From: Streptoverticillium olivoreticuli subsp. olivoreticuli
GTDB lineage: Bacteria > Actinomycetota > Actinomycetes > Streptomycetales > Streptomycetaceae
Assembly (NCBI RefSeq): GCF_003391135.1
Contig: NZ_CP031455.1
Span: forward strand, 7,591,501 to 7,655,500
Reading direction: 5' to 3'
DNA: 64,000 nt
How positions within the stretch are numbered: the stretch's first letter is position 1; the number at the start of each line of letters is the position of its first letter. This document shows, piece by piece, positions 17,111 to 26,369 of the stretch. The position numbers and the translations under genes were made by a program. The notes below the pieces were generated by a model that was not told where the DNA came from, did no database searches, and worked only from the letters and a program-made list of their open reading frames with translations.

Positions 17111-17140
17111 GAAGCCCGGACCGCAGGCGGTCCGGGCTTC
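17111..17140. terminator. Terminator after the SRPBCC gene
   Basis: A stem of 12 bp, extendable to 14 (17111-17124 with 17127-17140), with a very short loop, follows the SRPBCC gene by about 85 nt. Confidence 0.75.
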
Positions 17141-17305
17141 ACCGTTTCGGGTGGTTTCCCCAACCCTCCCACCATGCCCCGTATGCCTCCGACCGGCGCG
17201 AAAGCCGCACAGGGTGCACTCTCCGGTCAATCACCGCGCTTGCTAGCCGTTATTGCCAAATGCGAGAAAAGGGCGGCGATGCAGGCGCGATGAGGGGAGT
17301 CGTAC

Positions 17306-19756
17306 GTGGGCGGGACCACATTCGGGACCACCTTGGTGCAGAGCGAGGGACCACCGTCCCCGGCCCTGCGGGACCAGGGCGCGGCCCTCGCGCACGGCGA
17401 CGGTCCACCGCCCGTCCTCCCCGGGCCCGGGCCGTCTTCCCAGCGCCCGGTGCCCCGCCACGGCCCGGCCCGCGTCCGCGTCGTCTTCGTCGGCCTGATG
17501 CTCGCGCTGCTCCTCGCCGCGCTCGACCAGACCATCGTCGCCACCGCCCTGCCCAAGATCGTGGGGGAGCTGCACGGCCTCGACCGGATGTCCTGGGCCG
17601 TCACCGCCTATCTGCTGAGCTCCACGGCGGTCCTCCCGGTCTACGGGAAGCTGGGCGACCTCTGCGGGCGCAAGGGGGTCTTCCTCTTCTCGATCGTCGT
17701 CTTCGTCGCGGGCTCCGCGCTCGCCGGGCACGCCGCCACCATGAACGAGCTCATCGCCTTCCGCGTCCTCCAGGGCGTCGGCGGCGGCGGACTGCTGATC
17801 GGCGTCCAGGCGATCATCGCCGACATCGTCCCGCCGCGGGAGCGCGGCCGCTTCATGGGCGTCATCGGCGCCGCCTTCGGGCTCGCCTCCGTCGCCGGTC
17901 CCCTGCTCGGCGGCTACTTCACCGACCACGCCTCCTGGCGCTGGTGCTTCTACGTCAACATCCCCTTCGGCCTCCTCACCTTCCTCGTCGTCGCGCTGGG
18001 CCTCAGGCTCCCGGCACGCTTCCGCAGGGGGCGCTTCGACGTCCTCGGCGCGCTGCTGCTCATGGCCTTCTCGACGTGCCTGGTGCTGCTGACCACCTGG
18101 GGCGGCACCGAGTACGAGTGGCGGTCGCGCGTCATCCTCGGGCTCGCCGCGGGCGCCCTCGGCACCGCCCTGCTCTTCGTCGTGGTCGAGCACATCGCGA
18201 CAGAACCGATCATTCCGCCGCACCTCTTCCACGACCGGGTCTTCAACGTCTGCGGTCTCGTCGGCGCGGCCATGGGCGTCGGCCTCTTCGGCGCCGCCAG
18301 CTACCTGCCGACGTTCCTCCAGATGGTCGACGGGGCGGACGCCACGGAGTCCGGGCTGCTGATGCTCCCCATGATGGGCGGGGTCGTACTGGCCTCCCTC
18401 GTCACCGGCCAGCTCATCAGCCGCACGGGCCGCTGCAAGCCCTTCCCCATCGTCGGCGGCGCCTTCTCCGCCGTCGGCATGTACTTCCTCTCCCACCTCG
18501 GCACCCACACCCCGCGGGCCGTCTACAGCCTCTGGATGGGCATCCTCGGCGTCGGCATCGGGCTCGCCCTGCCCGTCCTCGTCCTCGCCGTGCAGAACTC
18601 CGTCCACCCCGCCGACCTCGGCACCGCCACCAGCGCCAACAACTACTTCCGGCAGATCGGCGGTTCGGTCGGCGCCGCCGTCTTCGGCACGCTCTTCGCC
18701 CGCCGCCTCGCCGACCGGCTGCACGCCGAACTGCCCCACCGCGCCGGACTGCCCTCGCCCGACTCGATCACCCCGCAGCTGGTGCACGCCCTGCCGGCCG
18801 CCGTCCGCGACGGCTACGTCCGGGCCTACGCCGACGCCATGCCGCGGATCTTCCTCTATCTCGTACCGGTGCTCATCCTCGGTTTTCTGCTCGCCTTCCT
18901 GCTGAAAGAGAAACCCCTGGTGTCCCACAACGCCCCCGAAGCCCCCGTCATCCCGCACGCGCGCGCCGAACCCCAGGACGGTCCGGCGCCCTTCGTCGCG
19001 GGCATCCCCGTCACCGGCACCGTCCAGCACCCCGACGGAACCACCGTGCCGCGCGCCGCCCTCACCCTCATCGACGTCCGCGGCCAGCAGATCGGGCGCG
19101 GCGCGAGCGGGGAGGACGGGCGGTACGCGCTCAGCACACCCGGCACGGGCTCGTACGTCCTCATCGCCGCGGCGGGCGGGCACCAGCCGCAGGCGGTCAC
19201 CGTCACCATCGGCGAGCGGCCCATCGAGCTCGACGTGGTCCTCGGCGGCGCCGGACGCCTCGCGGGCACCGTGCTCACCCCCGACGGCAACCCCGTGCGC
19301 GACGCGCTCGTCACCCTGACCAATGTGCACGGCGAGGTCGTCTCCACCACCCGCACCGGGCGCGAAGGCGGCTATGTGATCTCGGAGTTGGTCGCCGGCG
19401 AGTACACCCTCGCCTCCAGCGCCCCCGCCTTCCGGCCCGCGGCGCTGCCCGTGACCGTGCAGTCCTGCCGCGAGACCCGCCAGGACATCGAGCTGGCGGG
19501 CGGCGCGGTGCTGCGCGGCGTCGTCAGGGCGGGCGGGGGCCGGGCCGTCGAGGACGCGCGCGTGACCCTGCTGGACGCGGCGGGCAACGTGGTCGACTCG
19601 GCGGCCACGGGGGCGGACGGGGCGTTCCGCTTCGTGGACCTGTCGGCGGGCGAATACACGGTCATCGCGGCGGGATACCCCCCGGTGGCCACGGTCCTCC
19701 AGGTCGCGGGCGGCGGCCGCACGGAACGCGACCTCCAACTGGGCCACGCGGATTGA
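17306..19756 (+). CDS. DHA2-type MFS transporter fused to three C-terminal carboxypeptidase-regulatory-like domains
   Basis: The 816-residue protein starts at GTG 17306 after GGGGAG. Residues about 58-535 form a 14-segment drug:H+ antiporter (LDQTIVATALPKIVGEL; GKLGDLCGRKG; RVLQGVGGGGL). About 280 further residues follow the last membrane segment. They form three repeats of about 80-90 residues beginning like VTGTVQHPDGTTVPRAALTLIDVRG, LAGTVLTPDGNPVRDALVTLTNVHG and LRGVVRAGGGRAVEDARVTLLDAAG. These match the CarboxypepD_reg/Cna-B-like beta-sandwich. The side of the membrane is not settled; an even 14 segments would leave the repeats inside the cell. Confidence 0.9.
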   Translation: MGGTTFGTTLVQSEGPPSPALRDQGAALAHGDGPPPVLPGPGPSSQRPVPRHGPARVRVVFVGLMLALLLAALDQTIVATALPKIVGELHGLDRMSWAVTAYLLSSTAVLPVYGKLGDLCGRKGVFLFSIVVFVAGSALAGHAATMNELIAFRVLQGVGGGGLLIGVQAIIADIVPPRERGRFMGVIGAAFGLASVAGPLLGGYFTDHASWRWCFYVNIPFGLLTFLVVALGLRLPARFRRGRFDVLGALLLMAFSTCLVLLTTWGGTEYEWRSRVILGLAAGALGTALLFVVVEHIATEPIIPPHLFHDRVFNVCGLVGAAMGVGLFGAASYLPTFLQMVDGADATESGLLMLPMMGGVVLASLVTGQLISRTGRCKPFPIVGGAFSAVGMYFLSHLGTHTPRAVYSLWMGILGVGIGLALPVLVLAVQNSVHPADLGTATSANNYFRQIGGSVGAAVFGTLFARRLADRLHAELPHRAGLPSPDSITPQLVHALPAAVRDGYVRAYADAMPRIFLYLVPVLILGFLLAFLLKEKPLVSHNAPEAPVIPHARAEPQDGPAPFVAGIPVTGTVQHPDGTTVPRAALTLIDVRGQQIGRGASGEDGRYALSTPGTGSYVLIAAAGGHQPQAVTVTIGERPIELDVVLGGAGRLAGTVLTPDGNPVRDALVTLTNVHGEVVSTTRTGREGGYVISELVAGEYTLASSAPAFRPAALPVTVQSCRETRQDIELAGGAVLRGVVRAGGGRAVEDARVTLLDAAGNVVDSAATGADGAFRFVDLSAGEYTVIAAGYPPVATVLQVAGGGRTERDLQLGHAD

Positions 19757-19769
19757 GCACCGGGGGCGC

Positions 19770-19803
19770 GCCCGGGGCCGGCCGAGCCCGGCCGGCCCCG
19801 GGC
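19770..19803. terminator. Terminator after the MFS gene
   Basis: A 14-bp perfect G/C stem (19770-19783 with 19790-19803) with a 6-nt loop follows the MFS stop codon by 14 nt. There is no T-tract. Confidence 0.7.
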
Positions 19804-19906
19804 CTGCCGGGCGATCGTGGACGCCGGTTCCGGGGAATCCGCCCGTACGCCCTTCCCCGCCCCCTACCGTAGTAACGGTGGCGCAAACCATAAGGAGCAT
19901 CCGCCC

Positions 19907-22324
19907 ATGCACCATGGCACGCCCGTCCCCGGACGGATCCCGCTCGCGGTGGTCGTCGTGGGGTCGGCCGGCCTGGTGACCCACTGGAGCACGGGTGCCC
20001 GCAGACTCTTCGGGTACGGGCGCGACGAGGCCGTCGGCGCCCCCGCCGCCGACCTGATGCCCATCGGCGGCGCCCTGCCCCACGACACCGACGACGGCCA
20101 CCGCGGCACCGGCCTCGGCACCCGGCTCGGCCGCCCCTCCGCCGACGGCGCCACCGGCTACCCCAGCGCCGGACGGGCCCGCTCCGGCTCCCCCGGGCGC
20201 GGGCCCGTCGACGTGCTGTGGTGGGCCTATCCGCTCGCCGGGCCCGGCGAGGAGCGGCTGCTGGTCCTCGCCGCCGACGCCGCGCGGTGCGGGCCCGTCG
20301 AAGAGGCCCCGCGGGACCAGATCTTCCCCGGCTTCGCCCCGCACACCGCGCTGCCCGACGGCGACGCCCTCGCCGGGCGGCTGCCCGACATCCTGCCCGG
20401 CATGGGCCCCGCCCTCAGCGGCCGGATCGTCTCCCAGGTCCTCGAACTGGGCTATCCCGTCCTGGAGATCAGCCACCGGCAGCGGATCCCGGTCACCCCC
20501 GACTGGGGCACCCCGAAGTACACGGAGCGCGCGGCGCGGCGCGCCCGTACCGCCACCGCCCCGCCGCGGCAGCGGACGTCCCCCGACGCCCCCGCGGACC
20601 CCGCCGACGCGCCGGACCTCGAATACGCGGCCGTACGGGAGCGGCTGGAGTTCCTCAACGAGGTCAGCGGCGGCATCGGCACCTCCCTCGACCTGGCCCG
20701 CACCATCCGCGAGGTCACCAGCGCCGCCGTGCCCCGCTTCACGGACTTCGCGGGCACGCACCTGCGCGCCGCCGTCCTCGCGGGCGAGGGCTTCCCCGAC
20801 GGCCCGCCCGACGTCACCACCGTCTGGCACCGCGTCTGGGTCGAGCACAACGACGAACCGGGCCGCTGGGACGACACCGTGCCGGTCGGCGAGGCCATCG
20901 CCTTCCCCGAGCACACCCCGTTCTTCCAGTGCATGGTCACCGGCGAGCCGGTGCTCATCCCGCGCATCGGCGAGGAACTGGCCAACCGCATCTCCGGCCA
21001 GTTCGAGAAGCGGGACCTGCGACCGCTCATCAACGGCAGGTCGATGCTGGTCGTGCCCCTCAAGGCGCGCGACGTGGTGCTCGGCTTCATGGTCCTGATG
21101 CGCCGCGACGGACGCACGCCCTTCGACGACATGGACCGCACGACCGGCGCCGAACTCGCCGCGCGCGCCGGGCTCGTGCTCGACAACGCCCGCATGTACA
21201 CCTACCAGGAGAACGTCGCCGACACCCTCCAGGACAGCATGCTCCCGCAGCTCGCCCCGCGCATGGCCGGGTGCGACACCGCCACCCGCTACCTGCCGGG
21301 CACCCGCCTCGGCAGGGTGGGCGGCGACTGGTTCGACAGCATCAAGCTGCCCGGCTCGCGCACCGCCCTCGTCGTCGGCGACGTGATGGGCCACGGCCTG
21401 AACTCCGCGGCCATGATGGGTCAACTGCGCACCGCCGTGCAGACGATGGCGGCCCTCGACCTGCCGCCCGAGCAGCTGCTGCGCAACCTCGACGACCTCG
21501 CCCAGCGGCTCGGCGAGCACTACCTCGCCACCTGCCTCTACGCCGTCTACGACCCGATCCGCTCCGAGCTGCGCATCGCCAACGCCGGACACATCCCGCC
21601 CGTGCTCGTCCGGGCGGCGGACGGCCGCAGCGTGCTGCTCGACCTGCCCACCGGCGCCCCCATAGGCGTGGGCGGGGTGGCCTTCGAGGCGGCGACCGTC
21701 CCGGTCGCGCCCGGCGACCGGCTGGTGCTGTGCACGGACGGGCTGGTGGAGGTCCGCGGCCAGGACATCGGCGCGGGGCTCGCCGCGCTGTGCGAGTCCG
21801 CCGCCCACCCCGCGGCGTCCATGGACGACGCCTGCGACACCATCATCCGCGCGCTCAACACTGGCGACGGCCGCAAGGACGACGTCGCACTGCTGATGGC
21901 CCGGCTCAACGGCATCCCTCCCGAGCACGCGGCCGCGTGGCAGCTGGAGCGCACCCCGGCCGAGGTCCGCCGGGCCCGCCGGCTCGTGCGGGACCAACTG
22001 GCCGAGTGGGGGCTCGCCGCGGCGGCCGCGACCGCCGAGATCCTGGTCAGCGAGATCGTCACCAACGCCGTACGGCACACGGAGTCACGGCGGCTGGGGC
22101 TCCGCCTGGTCCGCACGGATGCGCTGCTGTGCGAGGTCACCGACGAGGACCACGCGCTTCCCGCGCTGATGGGCTCCGACCTCGGCGAGGAGTCCGGGCG
22201 CGGGCTCAGGGTGGTGAGCGCACTCGCGCGCGAGTGGGGCGCGAGCCACACGGGCCGGGGCAAGACGGTGTGGTTCGAGCAGTCGCTGGTCAGCGCCGCG
22301 CGCCCCGGGTCGAACACCCGGTGA
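19907..22324 (+). CDS. SpoIIE/RsbU-type PP2C phosphatase with PAS, GAF and HATPase domains
   Basis: The 805-residue protein starts at the ATG at 19907, preceded by AAGGAG. An N-terminal PAS-like domain (about 10-60), a variable linker, a GAF domain (about 240-430), a SpoIIE PP2C domain (about 440-650; GGDWFDSIKL, VVGDVMGHG, CTDGLVEVR, GRKDDVALLMA) and a C-terminal RsbW-like ATPase domain (about 670-795; EIVTNAVRHT) can be seen. Such proteins control anti-sigma factor antagonists by phosphorylation state, so this one probably senses a signal and feeds into a sigma-factor partner switch. No partner genes lie next to it. Confidence 0.92.
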   Translation: MHHGTPVPGRIPLAVVVVGSAGLVTHWSTGARRLFGYGRDEAVGAPAADLMPIGGALPHDTDDGHRGTGLGTRLGRPSADGATGYPSAGRARSGSPGRGPVDVLWWAYPLAGPGEERLLVLAADAARCGPVEEAPRDQIFPGFAPHTALPDGDALAGRLPDILPGMGPALSGRIVSQVLELGYPVLEISHRQRIPVTPDWGTPKYTERAARRARTATAPPRQRTSPDAPADPADAPDLEYAAVRERLEFLNEVSGGIGTSLDLARTIREVTSAAVPRFTDFAGTHLRAAVLAGEGFPDGPPDVTTVWHRVWVEHNDEPGRWDDTVPVGEAIAFPEHTPFFQCMVTGEPVLIPRIGEELANRISGQFEKRDLRPLINGRSMLVVPLKARDVVLGFMVLMRRDGRTPFDDMDRTTGAELAARAGLVLDNARMYTYQENVADTLQDSMLPQLAPRMAGCDTATRYLPGTRLGRVGGDWFDSIKLPGSRTALVVGDVMGHGLNSAAMMGQLRTAVQTMAALDLPPEQLLRNLDDLAQRLGEHYLATCLYAVYDPIRSELRIANAGHIPPVLVRAADGRSVLLDLPTGAPIGVGGVAFEAATVPVAPGDRLVLCTDGLVEVRGQDIGAGLAALCESAAHPAASMDDACDTIIRALNTGDGRKDDVALLMARLNGIPPEHAAAWQLERTPAEVRRARRLVRDQLAEWGLAAAAATAEILVSEIVTNAVRHTESRRLGLRLVRTDALLCEVTDEDHALPALMGSDLGEESGRGLRVVSALAREWGASHTGRGKTVWFEQSLVSAARPGSNTR

Positions 22325-22423
22325 AGGTACGGGCACGGTAGCCGCGGAGATCTTGCCGCGGGGCGCCGGGCGACGGTAGTCAAGATCATGACGATCAGTC
22401 ATACCGGCTACCCGGGAGCGTGT

Positions 22424-23146
22424 ATGAGCACATCGCAGCAGTACGCCGAGGCGTGGGAAGGCTTCTGGCGGGAGGCCTCCGGCACCCCGGGCGACGCGAT
22501 CTGGGACGCGGACCCCTCGCTGACCGCGGCCCCCCATCTGGAGCTGTTCGCCCCGCACGCGGACCCCGCCCTGCCGGTCGTCGACCTCGGCTGCGGCAAC
22601 GGCACCCAGACCCGCTATCTCGCCACCCGCTTCCCGCGCGCGGTCGGCGTGGACATCTCGGCGGCGGCCGTCGAGCACGCGCGCCGCGCGGACACCGACG
22701 GCGTGGCGGAGTTCGAGCGGCTCGACCTGACGGACACCGAGGCGGTGCGCGCGCTCCACGCGCGGATCGGCGACGCCAACGTCTATATGCGGGCCGTGAT
22801 CCACCAGAGCCGCCCCGAGGACCGCCCGGCGGTCGCGCGGGCGGTCGCCGAACTGACCGGCGCGCGGGGCCGCGCGTTCGTGGCCGAGCTCACCGGGGCG
22901 GCGAAGGACGTGCTGGCGGAGGCGATCCTCCGGCCTGATGGTCCGTCACCCAAGGGCAGTCTCGTCATGAAGCACGGCCTGCGCCCCGCGGAGGTGGCCG
23001 AGGACGAGGTCCCGTCACTGCTCCGGGAGGCGGGTCTCACGATTCTCTCCGAGGGGGCCGTCACGCTCGCGATGACGGAGTTCCGGGCGGACGGCGAGCG
23101 AATCGTGTTGCCGGCACGGTGGTTCGTCACGGGCCGCGCGGGCTGA
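22424..23146 (+). CDS. Class I SAM-dependent methyltransferase
   Basis: The 240-residue protein starts at the ATG at 22424, with GGGAG 6-7 nt upstream; an ATG at 22388 lacks a ribosome site. The SAM-binding motif is VVDLGCGNGTQT (near residue 50), with the acidic residue at the end of strand 2 in AVGVDIS. The substrate is unknown and no neighbour suggests a pathway. Confidence 0.85.
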   Translation: MSTSQQYAEAWEGFWREASGTPGDAIWDADPSLTAAPHLELFAPHADPALPVVDLGCGNGTQTRYLATRFPRAVGVDISAAAVEHARRADTDGVAEFERLDLTDTEAVRALHARIGDANVYMRAVIHQSRPEDRPAVARAVAELTGARGRAFVAELTGAAKDVLAEAILRPDGPSPKGSLVMKHGLRPAEVAEDEVPSLLREAGLTILSEGAVTLAMTEFRADGERIVLPARWFVTGRAG

Positions 23147-23171
23147 TCCGACGGCGCGCGGCAGCCATTCC

Positions 23172-23888
23172 TTACGCCGGATCCGGGCTGTCGCCGTCCA
23201 GCAGAAGCTGCGGCACCTGCGTGAACGTCCACCCTCCACCCGAGCGCACCAGCACCCACACCAGATCGAAGCGCGAATCCGGCCAAGCCGACGGCGGGGA
23301 GGGCCGCACCTCCCCGCCCAGCCCCTTGACGATCTCCGGAATCGCGTGGTGCTCCCACGACACCAGCGTGCAACCGTGCCGCCCGGCAAGCTCCTTCGCC
23401 AGCGCGGCCTCGTCACCGGTGCGGTACGTGAGGTTCGTCCGTACCTTCAGCTTCGCGGCCACCGGCGCCACCGTCTCGCTCGGCCGCAGCCCCTTCGCGC
23501 CGGGGTGCGGGCCCGCGGCGTAGACGGCGGTCGGGCGCCGCAGCCCCTTGCGCGGGGTTCCGCCCTCGGGGGCGAACAGCGTCACCAGCGCACCCGCCCG
23601 CTGCCAGCCGCGCACGATCAGGGCGTGGTCGCTCCGCTCGCCGTCCTCGGTGATGCCGAAGGGCGGCTTCTTGCCGTTCTCCTTCGGCTTCTCGCCATGC
23701 CGGATGATCATGATCATGTCGGCTCCTGAAGCGGAATTGGCCGCACTGGCGGGGGAGTCGGACGCCGCCGAAGCCTTGCCCTCGCCCTTGCCGCAGGCGG
23801 TCGTCATGGCTCCGGCCGCGGTCACCAGCCCGCCGAACGTGATCATCCGCAACAGCGTACGGCGGGGCGCCACCGGGGTGTTGTCCAT
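23172..23888 (-). CDS. Exported histidine phosphatase-superfamily protein (possible Tat lipoprotein)
   Basis: The 238-residue protein starts at the ATG at 23888 after AAGGAG. The N-terminus has RRTLLR followed by a hydrophobic stretch and ACGKG, suggesting twin-arginine export and perhaps lipidation, although the residues before Cys are Thr-Thr-Ala rather than a canonical lipobox. The mature part starts with MIMIIRHGEKP, the RHG signature, and has a second histidine in SWEHHAIPEI. Members are phosphomonoesterases or inactive relatives. It diverges from the esterase gene at 24073. Confidence 0.82.
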   Translation of the reverse strand: MDNTPVAPRRTLLRMITFGGLVTAAGAMTTACGKGEGKASAASDSPASAANSASGADMIMIIRHGEKPKENGKKPPFGITEDGERSDHALIVRGWQRAGALVTLFAPEGGTPRKGLRRPTAVYAAGPHPGAKGLRPSETVAPVAAKLKVRTNLTYRTGDEAALAKELAGRHGCTLVSWEHHAIPEIVKGLGGEVRPSPPSAWPDSRFDLVWVLVRSGGGWTFTQVPQLLLDGDSPDPA

Positions 23889-24072
23889 GTTCGACTCCTT
23901 ATGGGTGAGGGCGCGTCGGCTCCGTACGCGCCTCCGAGGCGATCTGTACCCCGGATTCCCCCGGACAGGTGATGGTCCGGGGCGGTGCGTCAACCGATTC
24001 TGGACGAGGCGGGGCGGAAGTCCGGCACGGGGTCCGCAATGAGATCGCAAAACGGTCGAGGGAGAAGAGCTG

Positions 24073-25686
24073 GTGTTCCCGAGGAGCAGTTCGCGGCGTG
24101 GTCGCCGCCGTGCCGTGGCCGCGGCCGTCACGGCCCTGGTGCTCACCGGAGCGATGGGCGCGCCCGCGGGCGCCGAGGGCGCGGACCCGGCCGGCTGCCG
24201 GGCGCGTACGTCGCTGGGCGCGGTGCAGGGCGCGCCGAGGAGCAGTGTGTGCGCCTATCTCGGCGTGCCGTACGCCGCGCCGCCCACCGGCCCGCGGCGG
24301 TTCCGGCCGCCCGAGCCGCCCGCCGCCTGGCAGGACACCCTCCCGGCCGACAAGGCGAAACCGCCGTGCCCCCAGGACCTCTCCGACGGTGACGGCAGCG
24401 GCGTCGAGGACTGCCTGCACGTCAATGTGTGGTCCTCCCGCGCGCCCGGCGCCCGCAAGCCCGTCATGGTCTTCCTGCACGGCGGGGAGGACATCTACGA
24501 ATCCGCGAGCGACGCTCTGGACGACGGCGCCGCGCTTGCCGCGCGCGGCGACGCGGTCGTCGTCTCGGCCGACTACCGCCTGGGCATCCTCGGCTGGACG
24601 GAACTCGGCGGCCTGGACCGCTCGTACGCCGGATCGGGCAACAACGGCCTCCGGGACGAGGTCGCCGCGCTCTCCTGGGTGCACGACCACGTCCGCGACT
24701 TCGGCGGCGACCCCGGCAACGTCACCGTCTTCGGCCAGTCGGCGGGCGCCGTCTCCGTCGACGCGCTGCTCGCCGGGGACCGCCCGGAGCGGCTCTTCCA
24801 CCGGGCCATCGCGGAGAGCGGTCCCGGGAACGCCGTGCACACCGCGCACTCGGCGCGGACGGCCGCCGCCCGCGTCTTCCGACTCGGCGGCATCCGAGGC
24901 GTCGGCGACCTCGACGCCCTCTCCACGCGGCAGATCCTGGAGCTCCAGAAGAAGGCCCGCGCCGGTCTTCCGGGGCTCTCCGGCGCCGTGTTCTTCGGGC
25001 CGTACATCGACGGTTCGCTCGTACCCGGGCCGGTCGTCGACCGGATCGCCGCGGGCAGCGCCCGCAACGTCGACGTCATGGCCGGCACCAACACCAACGA
25101 GACCGATTTCTGGGCGCTGTTCACCCCCGACCTGCTGAAGCTGCCGCTCAGCGCCTACCCTTCCTTCCCGCCCGTGCTCGCGGCCCGCAAGCAGCACATG
25201 TACGACGTCTACGCCGCGGACCGCCCCGGGCTGAGCGAGGGCCGGGTGGTGAACGCCATGCTCACCGACCAGGTCGAGCGGATGCCCACGCTCCGCCTCG
25301 CCCAGGCCCAGTCCCGCTGGCGCCCCTCGTACGTGTACCAATTCGACTGGCACGTCCCGTACGCGAAGGGGGTGCCCGACGCCCGGAACCTGGGCGCCAT
25401 GCACCAGTTGGAGATGCCGTTCGTCTTCGGCAACCTCGACCTCGGGTGGGTGCCGCGCGGCACGGAGACCGTGCGCGCCCAGCGGCCCGCCCTGACGCGC
25501 CTGTCGCACGCGATGGAGGACGCCTGGACGACGTTCGCCCGCCTCGGCACCCCCGGCTGGCGCCCGTACCGGACCACGGACCGGGCCACGCTGATCTGGG
25601 ATCTCACGCCCCGCGTCGAGCGCGCCCCGCTGGAGAGCGAGCGCGCCCTGTGGGACGACTACTCCTTCCCCTCCCAGGACTCCTGA
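24073..25686 (+). CDS. Secreted type-B carboxylesterase
   Basis: The 537-residue protein starts at GTG 24073 after GGGAG. A basic N-terminus and hydrophobic stretch ending APAGAEG indicate a signal peptide. The alpha/beta-hydrolase nucleophile lies in FGQSAGAVS, the acid in GTNTNETDF and the histidine in AMHQLEMPFVFG. Two motifs deviate: GESAG is GQSAG, and the oxyanion HGGG is HGGED. Cysteine pairs near the N-terminus match the family. Substrate is unknown. Confidence 0.9.
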   Translation: MFPRSSSRRGRRRAVAAAVTALVLTGAMGAPAGAEGADPAGCRARTSLGAVQGAPRSSVCAYLGVPYAAPPTGPRRFRPPEPPAAWQDTLPADKAKPPCPQDLSDGDGSGVEDCLHVNVWSSRAPGARKPVMVFLHGGEDIYESASDALDDGAALAARGDAVVVSADYRLGILGWTELGGLDRSYAGSGNNGLRDEVAALSWVHDHVRDFGGDPGNVTVFGQSAGAVSVDALLAGDRPERLFHRAIAESGPGNAVHTAHSARTAAARVFRLGGIRGVGDLDALSTRQILELQKKARAGLPGLSGAVFFGPYIDGSLVPGPVVDRIAAGSARNVDVMAGTNTNETDFWALFTPDLLKLPLSAYPSFPPVLAARKQHMYDVYAADRPGLSEGRVVNAMLTDQVERMPTLRLAQAQSRWRPSYVYQFDWHVPYAKGVPDARNLGAMHQLEMPFVFGNLDLGWVPRGTETVRAQRPALTRLSHAMEDAWTTFARLGTPGWRPYRTTDRATLIWDLTPRVERAPLESERALWDDYSFPSQDS

Positions 25687-25697
25687 GCGGACCGCGC

Positions 25698-25740
25698 CGG
25701 GGCCCGGGTGCTTGACCGGATCGTTCCGCACCGGGCCCCG
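25698..25740. terminator. Hairpin after the esterase gene
   Basis: An imperfect long stem with one bulged G pairs bases near 25698-25711 with 25729-25740. It follows the esterase stop by about 12 nt and lies before the cysteine hydrolase gene. Confidence 0.55.
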
Positions 25741-25784
25741 ATCATGCCTTGGGCGAGGGCCCGCGCGGCGGCGAGGATGAGGCC

Positions 25785-26369
25785 ATGAACAGCGCACTCG
25801 TCGTCATCGACGTCCAGGAGTCCTTCCGTCAGCGGCCCAACTGGGCGGCCGTGTCCAACCCCGGGATCGTCGGCAAGGTCGACCGCCTGGTCGCCGCCGC
25901 CCGGGCCAAGGGCGACCTCGTCGTCTGGGTGCTCCACCACGAGCCGGGCACCGGCAACGTCTTCGACCCCGCCCTCGGCTTCACCCGCCTCATCGACGGC
26001 CTGACCCCGCTGAAGGGGGAGCCCGTCATCACCAAGACCTCGCACAACGCCTTCACGACGACCAACCTCCAGCAGCTCCTCACCGAACGCGGCATCCGTG
26101 ACGTGGTCGTCAGCGGCATCCGCACCGAGCAGTGCTGCGAGACCACCGCGCGCGTCGCCTCCGACCTCGGCTACGGCGTCACCTTCGTCACCGACGCGAC
26201 CGCGACCCATCCCATCGAGCACTGGGACGCCCCGGCCGGCCGGAGCCTCGACGAGATCCTGGCCGACCCCCGTACCCTGACCACGGACGCGATCGTCGCC
26301 CGTACCGAGTACGCGCTCGCGGGCCGCTTCGCCAGGATCGCCACCGTCGAGGAGCTGACCGGATCGTGA
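25785..26369 (+). CDS. Isochorismatase-like cysteine hydrolase
   Basis: The 194-residue protein starts at the ATG at 25785 after GAGGATGAGG. The family triad is visible as Asp in VVIDVQ, Lys in ITKTSHNAF, and Cys in SGIRTEQCCETT. The cysteine shows that it is an amidase or nicotinamidase-type hydrolase and not a true isochorismatase. Its stop overlaps the start of the GlxA-type regulator (GTGA), so the regulator probably controls use of the hydrolase substrate. Confidence 0.9.
   Translation: MNSALVVIDVQESFRQRPNWAAVSNPGIVGKVDRLVAAARAKGDLVVWVLHHEPGTGNVFDPALGFTRLIDGLTPLKGEPVITKTSHNAFTTTNLQQLLTERGIRDVVVSGIRTEQCCETTARVASDLGYGVTFVTDATATHPIEHWDAPAGRSLDEILADPRTLTTDAIVARTEYALAGRFARIATVEELTGS

Noticed and set aside
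17243..22078. Very long leftward open frame (1611 codons)
   Set aside because: It is antisense to two clear genes (MFS fusion and SpoIIE-type phosphatase), and its translation is Gly/Arg/Glu/Asp-rich low complexity typical of high-G+C antisense frames.
25785..26369. True isochorismatase serving the dhb pathway
   Set aside because: It has the hydrolase cysteine (EQCCETT) absent from EntB/DhbB isochorismatases, and the operon has its own isochorismatase at 36179.
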